Shown piece after piece: positions 62,998-64,000 of a DNA stretch of 64,000 bases (position 1 is the first letter of the stretch; every line of letters starts with the position of its first letter). The DNA is from Parablautia intestinalis. GTDB taxonomy: Bacteria > Bacillota > Clostridia > Lachnospirales > Lachnospiraceae. The stretch spans positions 41,879 to 105,878 of the forward strand of contig RAYQ01000019.1 in assembly GCA_003612395.1 (NCBI GenBank), in the 5' to 3' direction. Position numbers and translations under genes: made by a program. A model generated the notes under the pieces. That model was not told where the DNA came from and did no database searches. It saw only the letters and a program-made list of their open reading frames with translations.

Positions 62998-63092
62998 TCA
63001 ACTACACATAAATAACAAACTAATCCCAAACGTATCACAAAAAAGGGTGGTATTCTTTAGGTACACTCAAAGAAAGGATGGTGCTTATTCCA

Positions 63093-63971
63093 ATGAACAC
63101 AAAGAAACTACTCGCATTAGCCCTCGGAGGGGTAATGCTTGTGGGGTGCTTGGCCGGGTGCAGTACCGCAGCAGCATCCCAAGGCGGAACCTCTCAGCCC
63201 GGAACGGCTTCCCCGTCGATGACGGAGGAATCCGAGCAGACTATCGTTGCGGTTGCTGAAGGCAACGGTTCCCCCGCCGAAATTTCCTATGAAGAACTGT
63301 TCAAACCCTATGCGCAGTTTGGCCTGACATACGATGCCAGCAAAAACGAACTGACATACAATGGGAAAGCGGTACGGTGGTTTGAGGACTACTATACCGT
63401 GGAGAACGGGATTCAGGCCGGAAACGACTTTTTCAACGAGAATGGCGTGGTTGATGTATATGCTGTTCGTGACTTCACCAGCATTGTCCGCGCCGAAGAT
63501 GGTTCTTTCGACCCCAGCGGAAAGCTGACTGGTGTAAAGGAGTTTTCGGCGGAAGAATTTGCCGCCCGTGACATCGAGGCAATCAAAAATCCGCCTCCCG
63601 TCGTTGCCTTAACTGGTGATCCGCCCTCCGCAAAGGAGCTTGAAGATATGGCAAAGGAATACGAGACGTTTGGCGTTACCTATGACATCAAAAATGACCA
63701 GTGGTATTTCAATGGTGAAAAGGTTCGGTTTTTCCGGGATGTGCTGACCTCCAATGGCGAGGGGTTGACCAGTGGAAAATACAAGGGTTCAATGCGCGTT
63801 TTGGGGAGCGCAGACGGAACCGTTGACATTTATACAGTCCGTGATTTTGCCCACCCGGACACCTTCGGGAATGGAACACTGACTGGCATTGAGAAATATA
63901 GTCAAGCGGAATTTGACGAGCATACGCGACAGAATACCCAGTCCAACTCTGGCTTTTGTACCGTAGAGTAA
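63093..63971 (+). CDS. Lipoprotein with duplicated domain
   Basis: 292 aa from ATG 63093; ATG 63078 is directly against AAAGG. Signal peptide and lipobox CLAGC (Cys near 23). Two homologous units: FGLTYDASKNELTYNGKAVR then WFEDY (about 73-95) and FGVTYDIKNDQWYFNGEKVR then FFRDV (about 195-217), each followed by a VDVY/VDIYTVRDF strand. Lies behind a two-component system, so may be its sensor partner or output. No family name recognised. The window ends in an A tract at 63981-64000. Confidence 0.8.
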   Translation: MNTKKLLALALGGVMLVGCLAGCSTAAASQGGTSQPGTASPSMTEESEQTIVAVAEGNGSPAEISYEELFKPYAQFGLTYDASKNELTYNGKAVRWFEDYYTVENGIQAGNDFFNENGVVDVYAVRDFTSIVRAEDGSFDPSGKLTGVKEFSAEEFAARDIEAIKNPPPVVALTGDPPSAKELEDMAKEYETFGVTYDIKNDQWYFNGEKVRFFRDVLTSNGEGLTSGKYKGSMRVLGSADGTVDIYTVRDFAHPDTFGNGTLTGIEKYSQAEFDEHTRQNTQSNSGFCTVE

Positions 63972-64000
63972 AGACTGCCGCACGACGGCAAAAAAAAAAA

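Noticed and set aside
63978..64000. Terminator TGCCG...CGGCA with A tract at window end
   Set aside because: The tract is A, not T, on the coding strand, and the sequence is cut off at the window edge.

Overview
The window looks like a chromosomal segment of a spore-forming, low-GC gut-type Clostridia, most likely a Lachnospiraceae. The evidence is a SipL-like SPOCS/LysM spore protein, a Csp-type subtilisin, Gram-positive pyrK/pyrD, DUF1934, and mobilome remnants typical of Clostridia. No rRNA, tRNA or CRISPR array was seen. Roughly 1-38.7 kb is chromosomal backbone with small accessory inserts; 38.8-64 kb is a mosaic of decayed conjugative-element pieces carrying intact cargo.

Layout: (1) 1-4.4 kb: end of a DUF4340 gene, then an AT-rich candidate defence cassette (DUF262, DUF3696-type ATPase, unknown protein). 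(2) 4.5-8.4 kb: pyrC, pyrK and pyrD, interrupted between pyrC and pyrK by an HNH nuclease gene whose Septu-like ATPase partner survives only as its first 24 codons. (3) 8.5-15.3 kb: SPOCS/LysM protein with its RBS inside a hairpin, ispE, a GntR regulator, murI, DUF1934. (4) 15.8-26.2 kb: Opp-type ABC importer followed by GH13 and GH31 glucosidases, probably an alpha-glucoside/isomalto-oligosaccharide uptake locus. (5) 26.3-30.2 kb: four paralogous 48-aa peptide genes (three behind near-identical structured leaders, with related terminators), two AraC regulators and a second-type ClpP; a ClpX paralogue with a ClpP-docking IGF loop lies 3 kb further on. This is the most novel-looking part of the window. 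(6) 30.4-38.7 kb: FKBP lipoprotein, NlpC/P60 hydrolase, ClpX, AraC-GyrI regulator, Csp protease.

(7) 38.8-47.9 kb: remnants of conjugative-element genes (CD1108-like, MobC, serine recombinase, AlbA-type regulator) around an intact minus-strand response regulator, intramembrane-sensing kinase and FtsX-type ABC transporter, with a shared 17-bp direct-repeat operator. (8) 48-60.1 kb: two TetR-led blocks, each with a heterodimeric ABC exporter-fold pair, plus an AraC regulator and a DUF2325/DUF3793/flavodoxin operon; three copies of a 16-bp GTTAG...CTAAC box precede the three transport/flavodoxin units, which suggests a metal (iron) regulon. (9) 60.2-64 kb: a nonsense-interrupted excisionase-like gene, a VanRS-like two-component pair and a repeat lipoprotein.

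A 37-bp hairpin repeat with compensatory stem changes is scattered through the intergenic regions of the backbone half.
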